Shown: positions 1 to 11,870, counted from the stretch's first letter. The stretch is DNA of 64,000 nucleotides from Gigaspora margarita (GCA_009809945.1 WTPW01000757.1:72521-136520), one strand, 5' to 3'. Translations and numbers: made by a program. Notes: generated by a model from the sequence alone, not told the origin.

Positions 1-59
1 CATGACTTATGAGCATAATACAGCCTAAATTAAGGTTAAAGTGTATTTAGTAATGCTGA

Positions 60-710
60 TCTGAAATGTTGTGCCTAATAATAATGCTGCCCAAAACTTT
101 ATAGTTTTGGGTTAACCGAAACTGAAACTGTTTTACCAGTTTCGGGCATTACCCTTTTAGCCGAAACTTGCTGAAACTTAACTGAAATTCTGAATCTCTA
201 AAATTCTAAAACTTGATTAACCAATAAAATCGAGTTCATTCATAACAATAATTTCTCCAATACTATCTCTATGTAGCAAAAACTTCTCTAACATTACACG
301 TTGTTAACAACCATTTCTTGACAAACCTCTCTCTAAACAACTACCTATCCGATAACTATTCATCATTCCTAAGAACTACTCCATTCCCTACACAACCACT
401 TACTAATAACCATTATTCAAAAATCTCAATTACTACCTCTCCGATTTTCCAATAATAACCTTTCCCCGACAACACCCTTCTCTTCCTCAACACTACTCAA
501 ATAACCCTTCCTCAACACACTCTTCTCTTCCTAACACAACCCTTTCCAACACAACTCTTCTCTGACTACTCAATACCCCTTTCCAAAAAATATTGTTGAA
601 TTAAAAAATAAACCAAATTACTATTTTAATTTAATTTTTAAAAAAAAATAAATAAATAAATAAAAATGTTTAAATTTAAAATAAAGTAAAAATTTTTAAC
701 GTTAGAAGAT
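60..710 (-). repeat. Interspersed repeat family A, copy 1
   Basis: The block begins with a terminal motif AATGCTGCCC followed by CCGAAACTG-type short repeats. It then has a C-rich, G-poor stretch built of CAACTAC/ACTATTC-like words and an A-rich end near 600-690. The same order appears in the opposite orientation at about 15950-16720. No coding potential is visible. I cannot place a target duplication, so the class is open (SINE-like or a non-autonomous DNA element). Confidence 0.6.
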
Positions 711-874
711 CGAAAACATTGCACACTTGTGATATATTATTCTGGCTAGTAGAGCCAGATATTATATAAAGTTTCGTTGCTAGTGTATAAACAATAATAG
801 CGAAAATATGCAAAAAAACTAATGTTTAAATCAATCTTGGTGCACTAATTAGGAATGAAAATTTGCATATAGTA

Positions 875-985
875 AGGATTACCAGGAACGTAGTCATGCA
901 AATTGACAGAGTATATGGTTACCTGCCATCTAGAATGATAGTTTGCAAAATCTTGCATTTGATTGGATGTTAAAAATCTACGATT
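875..985 (+). repeat. Interspersed repeat family B, copy 1
   Basis: Contains ACCAGGAACG followed about 65-70 bases later by TTGCAAAATCTTG and TGATTGG. The same words in the same order and spacing occur at about 4655-4750, so this is a dispersed repeat. No gene is seen. The small open frames here are not supported as genes. Confidence 0.5.
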
Positions 986-1159
986 TCACATATTTATGTA
1001 CTGTGTGGTGTAATACAGTATACTTTGATTCGTGTATGAGCATACCAGATTTGATATTTGTGCTATTGAGATATAAAGCACAAACGTCTGTCACGCTATT
1101 TACCAATCAGAAGTTTCAACGTAATATTTCCTATTTTGTGAATTTGAGTTGTTTGTGCC

Positions 1160-1445
1160 TTCATGTGTGGCTGCAGGAATGCCAACTGGGTGAAAAACTG
1201 GATCGCAACAAGTGATTGGCAAAATATTTGCACTATACTAACAACTCATACAGGGGTGTTACCAAAATTCTGGGTCGGAATACTTCGGAGTATATCGGAA
1301 TCATGGTTGACTGGATCGGAATTGATCAATTTTGCCCCAAGAACATAAAAAATTTTACTAATAAATCAGATCCATTCATTAAGTAAAAAATGCCCAGCTG
1401 ATAATTTTGCTATAGAACCTGCTAACACACTTGGGCCAAATGCCA
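1160..1445 (+). repeat. Interspersed repeat family C, copy 1
   Basis: Segment 1260-1440 (CAAAATTCTGGGTCGGAA through the GCCCAGCTGATAATTTTGC word) is repeated in inverted orientation at about 6545-6755. The first part, GTGTGGCTGCAGGAA and following, also recurs at about 1708, so family C overlaps the tandem block that follows. It looks non-coding. Confidence 0.65.
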
Positions 1446-1499
1446 ACATAGATCCAACGCATCCAACCTTGAATTTTGGGGACTCTCCTGTAAAATTCT

Positions 1500-2060
1500 A
1501 ATGCTAACAAAGAATCAGACTGTAGTAATATAAAATATAAAGAGGCGGGATTGAAAGCAAAAGCCTCACTTGCATTCAGAGAACATATTCCAGGCTTCGC
1601 ACCTGATCCCACCCACATAGTGAATACTGCCATTTTCAAATCCTTTGTAAATATGGCCGGCCTGCTTTACGCAGATAGAAAACACCAGCTGCTGCTAAAC
1701 ATCTCACGTGTGGCTGCAGGAACACCAACTGGTGGAAAAACTGGATCGCAAAAAATGATCAGCAAAATATTTGCATCAATGCTAGCAAAGAATCGCACTG
1801 TAGTAATATAAAATATAAAGAGGCGGGATTGAAAACAAAAGCCTCACTGAATTCAGAGAACACATTCCAGCTTCGCACCTGATCCCACCCACCTAGTGAA
1901 TGCTGCCATTTTCACATTAAATGCAAATCCTTTGTAAATATGGCCAGCCTGCTTTATGCAGGTGGAAACCACTGGCTGATGCTAAACGTCACAAATTCTC
2001 CTACTAAAAAAAAATCCTGATTAATAGCTGGCCTGCTTTATGCAGGTGGAAAACCACTGA
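1500..2060 (+). repeat. Tandem duplication, unit about 280 bp
   Basis: The word GTAGTAATATAAAATATAAA followed by GAGGCGGGATTGA starts near 1521 and again near 1800, and the downstream text (CTTCGCACCTGATCCCACCC, then GGCCTGCTTTATGCAGG) follows in both units. A further partial GCTGGCCTGCTTTATGCAGG lies near 2030. The units differ by substitutions and small indels, so the duplication is not recent. Open frames over it are chance. Confidence 0.75.
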
Positions 2061-2734
2061 CTAATGCTTCGCATTGCTAATTTTAATTATACATCAATAG
2101 AACTGATGTATATACTGCTAATATCAATAAAGCATTTCTAATAAATTGGTCCAGCCTTATTTAGCTGGTGTGCATCCAATGAATATATATTTACTGCATG
2201 TGGTTTTTCGATGATTCAAATTACCAATCATTATCGTACCTAATATCATACTTGTGATTATCTTATTGGTGTTATGAATCATTATTTGTGTTATGTAGTC
2301 ACTTGTGTAGTGATCATGTTCATATGTAAGTACATATATGATTGTTAAATAAGTAGTTGTGCAACTCAGTTGTGCAAACCAGAAGCGGAGGAATATGAAA
2401 TTTAAAGTAAACTTTGAAATTGTGTTAGACTTATACATGTTATAGATACTTTCAGTTTTGACAAATACATTTTGGCATTGAATTTTGATGTGGTAATCTC
2501 ATATTAAAAAATCAGTGCCAAAATACTATCAGCTGAGCTGAAATAGTTTCTACAACTTGCATAGTCAGAGACCTTAAGTATAATTCTTTAACTTGTATAA
2601 TAATTATTATTATAAGTTTAAAGCGCAATTGGTTTATATAAGCCTATTAAATAAATATAATAAACAATGAAATATTATTAAAATAATGATCTTATTTAAA
2701 TACATTAATTTTTGATATGGACAAATATTACACC
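2061..2734. other. Gene-free AT-rich spacer
   Basis: I see no gene, RNA or clear repeat in this stretch. One open frame of 93 codons on the minus strand has no recognisable domain and ordinary AT-rich composition. Confidence 0.5.
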
Positions 2735-3171
2735 TAGAGATGTGCCTTACGCATTATGCATGTTGCATTATGCAGTGCATTATATTGCATAATGTAATGC
2801 AAGACTTGTAAATTTTAAAAATGCATATAGAGATTATTATATAATCTTTATCCAATTAAAATTATGTAATTTGCTTTTATTTTAACAATATTTTTTTTAA
2901 CAATATTTTTTTTAAATCAGAACTTATAAATTATATATATTCTTTTTCAATTTTTCACAATAGTTTTAGCAAACAAATTTCTTGAACCAACTTCTACTAC
3001 TATATATTGTAGTCTCCGGGTTCTGCTATTTTATATTTAATAACTAGTCTAATGAAGGCTAAAAAACTACTAGTATATTATATAAAAATGCAGGATTGCA
3101 TAATGCATCATGCTGCATAATGTCGCATTATACAATGCAAAACCAAAAAAATCTGCATTCGCTTATCTGTA
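2735..3171. mobile_element. hAT-type non-autonomous element (437 bp)
   Basis: The element begins TAGAGATGTGC and ends so that its reverse complement begins TACAGATAAGC (8 of 11 match). It is flanked by a perfect 8-bp direct repeat ATTACACC at 2727-2734 and 3172-3179, the duplication length of the hAT superfamily. Clusters of GCATTATGCA-like words lie inside both ends, as expected of subterminal transposase-binding repeats. There is no transposase, so it must have moved in trans. Confidence 0.72.
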
Positions 3172-3179
3172 ATTACACC

Positions 3180-3690
3180 AGGTTATGCTAGTAGCATATT
3201 ATGCCTTAAGATTTAAATTGTAAATTTCACATAATTTTGCAAACTGCAATAATACAGATAGCTGATTAATTCACTGATAAGTTTGCTTATTATAATAGAT
3301 AGTTATTTCACTGACAAATTAATTCTTGTTGTTGTCAGTTAGGTATTTAAATTTATATTGGTACAATCTATAAAAAAATTATTGAAACATATGTACAAAA
3401 TAAATTTGTTTGTGAAGTAACTGTGTGGAAAAGTAGTCTTATCTGTAAATTAATTGCTTATGACTAAATTGTCTACAAAGTGGTTGTTAGTAAATAGCCA
3501 TATGCGTTGGTGAAGTCGCACAAGGTTTATTATAGTGAGGATTACCCTTTAGTAGCTTATATGAATTAGGCTTGTATGGAAAGACAATAGATATGCATAT
3601 GATTTATAATATTATAGAAATGCATGTGATTCATAGATATGCAGGTAGGCACAGGTAATGAAGATATGTGGGCATAATTAGGAAGTTTAG
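3180..3690. other. Gene-free spacer
   Basis: AT-rich sequence in which I see no gene, RNA gene or clear repeat. Confidence 0.4.
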
Positions 3691-4090
3691 TACTTTCTTA
3701 CTTTGCTTGTTTACTTGTTTTTTAGTACCCGATTATGATTTGGCTTCTTTGTAATTGGTCCACCATACTCTCCTTCAAAGATATTGCATCCTGCATGCAT
3801 TAAGTTGAGTACGCCACTGCAGCATTGGAAAAAAAGTAAGTAAAATGTAAAAAATGTAGAATATGCCACACCATAGCATGGGCCTGTACTTCCAATCCTC
3901 ATTTTGTACTTCATCATGTGAGCACATAGTGAACATATAGTAACAAGCCAATAGATCATGTAAATATAGTAAACTTGACTAGGAACACAATTTTATTATA
4001 ATAGAAGATAAGTAATGAAGTGGAGCACTACTCCCATATGTATCTCTATAATGATGTTTAATAAAACATCTGAATGAGAATAATAGCTCT
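3690..4090 (+). repeat. Interspersed repeat family D, copy 1
   Basis: Shares an ordered set of words with about 13650-13935: CTTACTTTGCTTG, TTGTTTACTTGTT, CATAGCATGGGC versus CTATAAAATGGGC, TTCATCATGTGAGCACATAG versus TTCGTCACATAG, and TCTGAATGAGAATAATA versus TCTGAGTGAGAATAATA. The copies are diverged and in the same orientation. It has no coding capacity I recognise. It could be the remnant of a solo LTR or a large MITE. Confidence 0.5.
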
Positions 4091-5536
4091 ATGTGTTGAA
4101 AAAGTCATGCTAGGCTATTATTGTGTGAATAACCAAATTTGTGGCTTATATGAAATAGAGGTTTATTATGAAATAGCTATGTATATAATCATGTGTAGTG
4201 ATGTGCTACATACAGTAATATACAATGTGTACTATATATACTACATTTTTATCATAAAAGATACCCCTTCAATCAGTACCCCATTGATTTGTACTAGGTA
4301 CATTTCAAGGCTATTTGTTGTGGTATTTTGTAAGAGCCCCAAGTACAAATCAAAGGCTGATTTACTAATAATAGTTTTTTTTACTTATGGACTAATATAC
4401 ACTCCTTACAAAATACCCCATGTCCTACTATACAAAATACCTGAGGTACAAATGAAATTTTTTACCATGTGAAATTAAATTGTACCCAGGTATCCTACAC
4501 AGTAAATATGGTACTTTATGCTAAAATTTTTATCAATCACCTTTGCCAATCAGATGCAGGAAAAGAACTATACATAGTATGTACTGAATATATTGTATGC
4601 TAAATTTTATCAGATATCATATAAATGTCATATTACAAATCATGTTTGATAGAGATACCAGGAACGGAGTGATGAAATCATGTAGTGTATGGTTATAAGG
4701 CAATCCAAATTGATGTAACTCCGCAAAATCTTGGATCTGATTGGTCCTCGTGACCCTAACTGTCACATGCTGTTTATTTTTCACGTATCAAGTATCACAT
4801 TGTATGCTGATACTTCTTGTCTTGTGATCCGTTAATGTACTATTACTACGGTATAATAAGACATCTGACTATTAAAAAAAAAATACGATGATTTGAAGAA
4901 TGAAATTACAAATGCAATAACAACCGATAGTAAAAATGTGCTTTTTAGACGTAAATATCAGTGGCCCAATACAAATTTGCATATCTATTCACTCAATATT
5001 TGTCATTTTTTATTTTTTTTCGTAGGATTTTTTATTGGGCTGATGAAATAATAATCTCTGATTATCTAAGATGAGAACGAAAGAATTTGTTAATCATTAA
5101 TGCCAAATTTGCTTCTGTTATTTGTTTATCTAATATGCCAACTATTTGAGTAAAAAAATAGCTAAAAAAAAGGCAATCAAATGTTTAACGAATTTGAAAG
5201 CATTTTGTATAATGGCCTTAAGTTCAAGAAATATCGATAANCAAGTTATGATCAAGAATGTTATCACAATTCAAATTCTAACAATTGTACCAAATCAACC
5301 TTAACCACATATAGTATTGTGTATCGATTTGTAAAAGCATTGCCACATGTAATACATTTGTAAGCATCCGGTTTAATGTAAATTTACCATAAATAGAGTG
5401 TATGATCTAATTAGCATAGTGGAAGTTCATTTTGATTGGTTATTAATATACCCAGTGTTATGGTCGAGTGGGAGAGCTGCAGGGAATTGATCTGGTTTAG
5501 CCTTGATCGTAAACAGAAATGGAGTCAATTTTGTAT
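4091..5536. other. Gene-free region with repeat B copy 2
   Basis: A 132-codon open frame starts at 4074, but it is rich in Ile/Tyr as expected of AT-rich chance reading and matches nothing I know. Repeat family B (copy 2) lies at about 4655-4750. Words like GTACCCC and GTACCTGAGG near 4280-4500 suggest a decayed inverted-repeat element. One N is at 5241. Confidence 0.4.
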
Positions 5537-5544
5537 CACGGGAC

Positions 5545-5913
5545 CAGGAACAGTGAAAAATATTGATTTCTATTGATTATATGTAAATCGATATTTTTTA
5601 GGCCAAATCATAGGGAAATCGATATTTTTACAATTTTTAATACAGAATAACAATACCACTTTGGGCAAAATTAAGAGTATAATTTGGGACGGACAAAACA
5701 AATTTGGCTAACCTGAACTGTCGGTAAGGTTCAGAAAAGTAGTCAATCAACAAACTGTTTGCCAGAAAGAAACATTATTGATCACATTACATTTTGTTAC
5801 ACCAAATCGTGCATTTTGATTGGCCAAACTTGGTAAATCATTATAAATCGATATTTTTGACCAAATCGATCAATATTTTTGCCAAATTAAATCGATATTT
5901 TTCACTGTCCCTG
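5545..5913. mobile_element. hAT-type MITE (369 bp)
   Basis: Terminal inverted repeats start CAGGAACAGTGAAAAATAT on the left and CAGGGACAGTGAAAAATAT on the right (reverse complement), continuing to CGATTT. The flanks CACGGGAC (5537-5544) and CATGGGAC (5914-5921) form an 8-bp target duplication with one difference. The word ATCGATATTTTT is repeated several times inside. There is no transposase frame. The CAGGGA start and 8-bp duplication fit hAT. Confidence 0.82.
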
Positions 5914-6189
5914 CATGGGACGAGTCATATCACTTGGTATGCACCCAGGGAGATTTTAAGGTATATAAATTTATGCAACTTGGAAAATTAAAAAATGCAA
6001 GAGTCAAGATTTTTAAATATAGCTCGCAAGGGTTTATTTATTAATATTTTCAAATATGTTACATATAATGGACTACACTCCAGCACTAATGCAACTAAAT
6101 TGCAAATGACCGCAAGCGATAATTTTCCCTTATACCAAAACCTATCCTATTTATACTTTCTATTTCCAACTCTTAACCCTAATCAATTG

Positions 6190-6310
6190 ACAGAAGCTTC
6201 AAGCTCTCGATTGGAGCTTTAATCGCTCGTTTGGAGTTTCAATCACTCGTTTGGAGCTTTGAGTGCCAGACTGGAGCTTGGAGCACCAGACTGGGGCTAT
6301 GATCACCTGT
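6190..6310 (+). repeat. Short diverged tandem repeat (TTTGGAGCTTT motif)
   Basis: Four to five imperfect units of about 22 bp with the core TGGAGCTTT/TGGAGCTTGGAG. The surrounding 5920-6540 has no gene that I can support. A 75-codon frame ends inside it and looks like chance. Confidence 0.5.
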
Positions 6311-6539
6311 AGATCATTTCCTATAATAAACCTATGATACAAGACTAACTAAATAAAGATAACAAAGAAAAAAAATAAAACTTAACAAAAAAAAAAGATT
6401 TTATTATTCGGCGCATGACACCGAACAAAGCGTTGATCATGCATCTATCATACCTCAGATCAAATACCCGTAACACATCTTTGATTAGCTGATTCTAATG
6501 CTTTTTTACAAATTTTACAGGAGGGTCCAAATTTCCAGG

Positions 6540-6760
6540 TTTGATGTGTCGGATCTGGGTCAGCGTTTAGCCCAATTTATTAGCAGGTTCTGTAGCAAAA
6601 TTATCAGCTGGGCATTTTTTACTTAATGAATGGATACGATTTATTAGTAAAATTTTTTATGATCTTGGGGCAAATTGATCAATTCTGATCCAGCTGACTA
6701 TTATTTCAATGCATTTGAAGTTTTCCGACCCAGAATTTTGGGATCCCCTATTTGAGTTTT
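6540..6760 (-). repeat. Interspersed repeat family C, copy 2
   Basis: Reverse-complement copy of 1260-1440, with the shared words GCAAAATTATCAGCTGGGCA, TTACTTAATGAATGGAT and CCGACCCAGAATTTTGGG. It ends next to a palindromic ACGT microsatellite at about 6765-6778. Confidence 0.65.
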
Positions 6761-6775
6761 TTATACGTACGTACG

Positions 6776-7558
6776 TACTACTTGTTTTAAAAAAATTTGT
6801 GAATGCAAAGCTGTTAATAGTAAAAGTAAATCTGTAAACAAACATATGAACAGCATTTAAGCATATATGAACGTTTACATGAACAAATAAGTGCATGAAT
6901 GAACAAATAGGTGCGTAAATAAAATAAGCGCATGAAAAAATGTTGTCTGGTTCTAAAAATTTTTAAAAAGTAAGTTAAATTCTTAATTAAAATCAAATTT
7001 GTGGATTCTGAATCAACTTATATTGCAACGTGGTTTATATCAAGATTTTTTAAAGCATATTGGTTTTCAGCACTTTAAGATGCAGTATGTAATTTAAATT
7101 TAATTTTAATTAAAAAAGCAAATTTAATATCGTACATTTTTTAATTTTTGTAAATTTTTATTTAGTACGTTTTACAATCATTTGTTGTGAAGATATAAAA
7201 TGATAGATAAGTATTTGTTTTTTATTTTTAAGTTGATTTGTGATTTTAATTCTGCAATTTAATAGATTTTAGGCTTTCTCAAGCATCTATCTCAATGCGA
7301 TTTACTAAGTTATAGAGATCGTGCACAAGTACTACGATTGACTGAAATAATCCTTGCAGTAATTGTACTAAAGATTCATATCACGATTAAATTTTAGCTA
7401 TCAATACAACTCTATGATAAAAAAGATGCTCTCTGACTAACGTTGTTTGTCAAAATACTTTATTTAGTTAAACATTTAGGAATTAGGTGTCTAACTATAT
7501 TTCGACATGGCATTATTTTTTTTTTGACATGTCAAAAGTCTAAATTTGACCAAGTGCC
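6776..7558. other. Gene-free AT-rich spacer
   Basis: No gene seen. Near 7455-7480 a word AATACTTTATTTAGTTAAACA is the inverse of the short tandem repeat just beyond the MITE at 7803-7878. Confidence 0.4.
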
Positions 7559-7561
7559 TAA

Positions 7562-7798
7562 GGCGAGACCAACTGGATTCGGTGTTTTACACCCCCCTCA
7601 CCCTCATAGTAAAAAAAATTTAGATAAATATATATAGGGCTTCGGGATATTTCGGAAAATTTTTACAGTCACAGAACAATTCAGAAAAAAATTTTTTGAA
7701 AAAAAAATTTTTTTAAAATTTTACTATGTGAACCATCCTCCCCCCCTCCTCTGGAGGGGAGGGGGGGTAATAAAACACTGAATCCAGTTGGTCTCGCC
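7562..7798. mobile_element. PIF/Harbinger-like MITE copy 1 (237 bp)
   Basis: Perfect 19-bp terminal inverted repeats GGCGAGACCAACTGGATTC, then near-matching GTGTTTTA. Flanks are TAA at 7559-7561 and 7799-7801, the TWA duplication typical of PIF/Harbinger. A C-tract near the left end and a pair CCTCCTCTGGAGGGGAGG near the right end stand out in an AT-rich genome. The centre is A/T-rich (TTCAGAAAAAAATTTTTT). No protein is encoded. Confidence 0.85.
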
Positions 7799-7802
7799 TA
7801 AA

Positions 7803-7878
7803 TAGTTGACTAAATAAATACTATATGACTAAATGTAAATGGTTGACTAAATAAAATACTATATGACTAAATGTCTAA
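7803..7878 (+). repeat. Two-copy tandem repeat, about 38 bp unit
   Basis: GTTGACTAAATAAA followed by ATACTATATGACTAAATGT occurs twice in direct succession, the second copy having one extra A. Confidence 0.7.
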
Positions 7879-7879
7879 A

Positions 7880-8540
7880 TTAAATATATACAAGCATTTG
7901 TTTTTTGTTTTTTTTTGTGAAATCAAATTAACATGGATAATTTAGATGTAAATTAATATAAATCTTTAATCAATATGCCAAAAGCAAAGTATTATCTAAC
8001 GCTAAATATGAACTGATTAATTGAGCGACCTTAAGCTTGTAAAAAGCTTGATCGTTAAACAATTATAAAAACTGTAAATGTTCGTATTTGCCAATTATTA
8101 TTGTAAATAAAGTGGTATAAGCCTCTAATTTTAAGCTNGNCAANGAAGTGGAGCNGTNATNATTGTGAGATCAGCTNACTTTATTGCGGATCATGTCGAT
8201 TTTTGTCTTTTATGGTTAGTTTAGTGCTTTGGTTGAGGCTTCTTGTTTAGAGCNTGTTTTTGTTTTTTTTTCATTGGGATGACATGATTTTAGCAAATTA
8301 TGTTTCTATAAATACGTATTGGTAAATAGGATAGATTAAAGTAGAGCTTGGTATGAATGGGAGGCTGTGGGCATGTGACATTTAGGATGAAGTTTATAAG
8401 GGTTTTTTTGTTTGGAATAGAGTAGTTATCATTGGTTTGCTATCACTCGCCTTGGTAAAGGCTGGCTCTATCTCCTGCCCACCCACTCTATTTTAAGTGC
8501 CTGGTAAGTATTAGTAGCATCAGTTATGACTACAGTAGAT
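7880..8540. other. Gene-free region with ambiguous bases
   Basis: No gene is visible. Several Ns lie between about 8139 and 8254, so base quality is poor here and any reading would be unsafe. Confidence 0.4.
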
Positions 8541-8544
8541 ATTT

Positions 8545-8767
8545 GTAGTCAGTTGTTGGGCTTTGCGGCTGTAGTGGCAGTGCAAGGTCCCTATTAGTGA
8601 ATAGTTATTTAGGCTCTGCGGCTGCAGTGGCAGTGTGACTGCAGTGGCAGTACAAGGGCCTTATTAGTGGATAGTTAAGTTCGCGGTTGCAGTGGCAATA
8701 CAAGGACCTTATTAGTGACTCCACGGTTGCAGTAGCAGTGCAAGGACCTTACCGTATTAGTGGATAG
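8545..8767 (+). repeat. Minisatellite, left part
   Basis: Repeats of a roughly 50-60 bp unit with the core GGCTGCAGTGGCAGTGCAAGG and ATTAGTGGATAGTTAGGCTC. Units vary in length and contain substitutions. The array resumes at 9326 after a 558-bp insertion. GC content is much higher than the surroundings. Confidence 0.85.
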
Positions 8768-9325
8768 TGTCACAGGTTAATCAATGACTTTCATCAAAGA
8801 AAAGCCTAACCCGGATAGTAGAGGCACTTATAATTAATTAAATAAAAGGAACCAAACTCAATCTAAGGCAAGTGTTTTACTTTATTTATTATGATTATAT
8901 TTATTACAAGGGGAATAATACTATACTAAGACTAACTAAAACTAACTTCAAAACTCTCTAACGATTCTAATCCCTTCCTTATAAATGTCTAATTTGACTC
9001 ATATTACTTGCATCAAATATGGATCATACGATCTATTGTTCCTTATTGATTACTTCATAATTACTTCATAATTACTTCATAGTTTATGCACATCGATTAC
9101 CCACGCTGGTATACTTCTCTGTACTACCGATTTGCACCTTAATCAATGTCGTAACTTACCCTGGCATTTATTAAATTACTGATCATCCATATTGATCAAT
9201 TCGTTAATCTCATAATCATAATTCCCAATCGATCACGTGCATCACTTGCACAAGCTATCGATCAATCGATTGCTTATTACCTTATTTTCCGGCAAGTATG
9301 CCGTATACTATTCACCACCGTGACA
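8768..9325. mobile_element. Putative solo LTR (558 bp)
   Basis: It splits the minisatellite. It starts TGTCACAGG and ends CCGTGACA, the TG...CA ends of an LTR with a short inverted repeat TGTCAC/GTGACA, and is flanked on both sides by ATAG (8764-8767 and 9326-9329). It carries no coding frame. An AATAAAAGG motif near 8842 could be a polyadenylation signal, which would make the plus strand sense. A solo LTR arises by recombination between the two LTRs of a retrotransposon. A non-autonomous DNA element is the alternative. Confidence 0.65.
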
Positions 9326-9565
9326 ATAGTTAGGCTCCACAGCTGCAATAGCAGGCAAGGTTCTTATTAGTGGATAGTTAGGCTCCACAGCTGCAGTGGT
9401 AGTGCAAGGGTCTTATTATATTAGTGGATAGTTAGGCTCCACAGCTGCAGTGGCAGTGCAAGGACTTTATTAGTAGATAGTTAGGCACCACGGCTGTAGT
9501 GGCAATACAAGGACCTTATTAGTTGATAGTTAGGCTCCGCGGCTGCAATGGCAGTGCAAGAACCT
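9326..9565 (+). repeat. Minisatellite, right part
   Basis: Four to five further units of the array seen at 8545-8767: GTTAGGCTCCACAGCTGCAG, then TGGCAGTGCAAGG and TTATTAGTGGATA. The continuity of unit type across the insert shows that the LTR-like element entered an existing array. Confidence 0.85.
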
Positions 9566-9623
9566 GAAACAGATGCTGCAGGATGACGTTCTGGTTCTCT
9601 TTTTAGCTATATTGGCATATTAG

Positions 9624-10623
9624 TAGTGATGGGCCACGCGCGGGATGCACGGGATTCAAAATTCCGTGTGCGGAATTTTTAATATAAGATTATTTGGCCT
9701 GCATTAGCATATCATCTGGCCCGCATTAACAAATTATCCGGGCAGCTTTAACATAAGTGGGCCAATGACTAATTAGTATTTGATGTACATAAAAATATTA
9801 TGCACGCGTTAAATTTTTATTTGTTTCTCATTCGCACATATATACGTATGTACAGAGATAATGTGCAAACTGTACGTTGAAATAAATTTTTTAAATTGTC
9901 ATTACTGTATTAATAAAATGGGAATCTAGACTTTTAATTTCTTGCATAAATAATACATCAAGAATATTGTGTACCATATGAGCAAAAATCTCCAATTTCA
10001 GTGATTATTTAATATGAGTGATAAGGTAAATAAAATTCGAGCCAATCATTTATGTGATATTAGATGATTATTGAGTATAAAAGTGACTATTTGATAAGCC
10101 CGATTATGAATTTCTTATGAGTCGTTTATAAATTTTTGTACGTATATAACCTGGTTACCTATAAATTTTTGTACATATGTACCTGATCACTTATAAATTT
10201 TAGTACACTTATACCTGATTATGCACCTGATTACTTATAAATTTTTATACGCTTATATAATTTGATCACTTTGTTGCCATTATAATTTTTGAATATATCT
10301 TTATATAATAATATTTAAAAACAAATTGAGAAAATTAAGGCAAATCTAAATTAATAAATTTAATAATTATAAGATTTAGATGTTTTAAATGTAGGCAAAA
10401 TCTATATAAGCATTTTTATTTGTAATAAATGCAGTAAGACTTATAAGAAATGATTATTATTTTAATGAGAAATAACATTCCTAGCGGTGATTTATATATA
10501 TATATTTATTTATCGTGAAAAAATCAGAAACTCTACTCGATCCTGCGAATCTCATGTGGATCCCACGTGGGATCCTGCATCCCGTGCGGGATTTTTAAAA
10601 AAATTGGGATTTGCCCATCACTA
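9624..10623. mobile_element. hAT-type non-autonomous element (1000 bp)
   Basis: Ends TAGTGATGGGC and GCCCATCACTA are exact inverted repeats, and both sides carry the perfect 8-bp duplication CATATTAG (9616-9623 and 10624-10631). The subterminal zones are rich in CGCGGGATGCACGGGAT-like words on both sides. An 83-codon frame across the right end is chance. The interior has TATAAATTTT.GTAC tandem-like words at about 10105-10255. No transposase domain is seen. Confidence 0.88.
10105..10265 (+). repeat. Short tandem repeat inside the hAT element
   Basis: Four imperfect units with the core TTATAAATTTTTGTAC followed by TATATACCTGRTTAC, period about 40 bp. Confidence 0.6.
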
Positions 10624-10631
10624 CATATTAG

Positions 10632-11400
10632 ATATCTTCTTATGTTTGTGTTTTCATGTATTAGTCAAGGTGTGGTTTAGGACCTTGATGTTTAGGAAAT
10701 TTGGGAACCAAGAGGTCAGTAGTTTATGCGTTCAATAGGTTGGGAGAATGATTGGTACAGGTTCAAATATTAGTCTAGACTAGAGAGTTTGACATAGGTA
10801 TTGAAGTTTGAGTATGAACGCTAGAGCTTGTTTGGATGGCGAACCTATTTCTATATTTTTTTTTCATATATAGCAATAAGTATCTGATCGAGCAATAATA
10901 ATATGTTAGAGTGAAACCCACGCTAGATTCTAGTAAAACCCGCTTTGATCATAGGGTTTGCCATGTTAGCATAGTGTGCTTTATGTTAACGTGGATTCTT
11001 ATGTGATCTGTATAGCAGATTTAACCAAAATTCAGCATGGTTCACCTTGTCGTATAATAATTACTAAAACAACTTAAAATATTGAATTTATATTATTATT
11101 TAGTTAAATAAGAAACTTATTATAAGGATGGCTGTATTAAATCTCGAATATCCAAGACTGTAAATTAATAAGTTTTAAGACTTTAAAGATAGTAAACCTT
11201 CGTACAATAAAACTGATGCCTATTAGAAATATTTGTTGACAAATCTTAAGATACATTAATTTTTTATATAAAATTTTGCTATTTACGTCATTTAGATTAA
11301 GGATGGATTCATTTTTCGCTAATAATACACTACTCTTTTAATATTTATTACTTTCGCTCATGGAAAAATGATTATTTATTTATAATAAACTTTAATTGTA
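10632..11400. other. Gene-free spacer
   Basis: I see no gene, RNA or defined repeat here. Confidence 0.4.
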
Positions 11401-11414
11401 ATCACATTATGTAA

Positions 11415-11870
11415 ACTATAGAAATAGTAATCCAGATCCAGGGTATAGTTGTTCAACAAACCCTGATCAAGTACTGTGTGAAAACAAAGATCATAAATGT
11501 GGGAAATTTTTTGAGCAGATATTTTTAAAATATATCGATATAGCTTGATAGAGAAGCTTAATAAATATTTTGAATCAATATAGTAGTAATCCAGATCTAG
11601 GTATAATCTATTTTAGCATAATACACAGGGACTGTGCGAAAAAAAACACACATATATGTGAGAAATTTTTCAAGCAGATATCATTTGAAGTAAACTAATT
11701 AATTAATAAACCTGCTTGATATAGAAGAGGCTTGTACATTTAAAGTAACTGATTTTTGAATTGAATTACCAATTCCGAGGTATAAAATATTTAATAAACT
11801 AAGCGTAGTAAAAAAAGTATGAATAAATGTGAGAAAATTTTTAAGCTAATATCATTTAGAAAGAATATAT
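11415..11870 (+). repeat. Diverged tandem array, three units of 155-180 bp
   Basis: Each unit starts with a variant of GTAATCCAGATCYAGGTATA, continues through AATGTGRGAAATTTTT and AGCAGATATCATTT, and ends with TTGATATAGAAGAGGCTT-like text. Starts lie near 11429, 11585 and 11766. Divergence is high, so this is an old array. Confidence 0.65.

Noticed and set aside
4074..4472. 132-codon open frame
   Set aside because: Composition is that of AT-rich chance reading (Ile, Tyr, Val), with no domain, no intron signs and repeat-like words inside.
8545..9565. CRISPR-like repeat array
   Set aside because: Units are variable in length, have no unique spacers of fixed size, and the genome is eukaryotic; it is a minisatellite.
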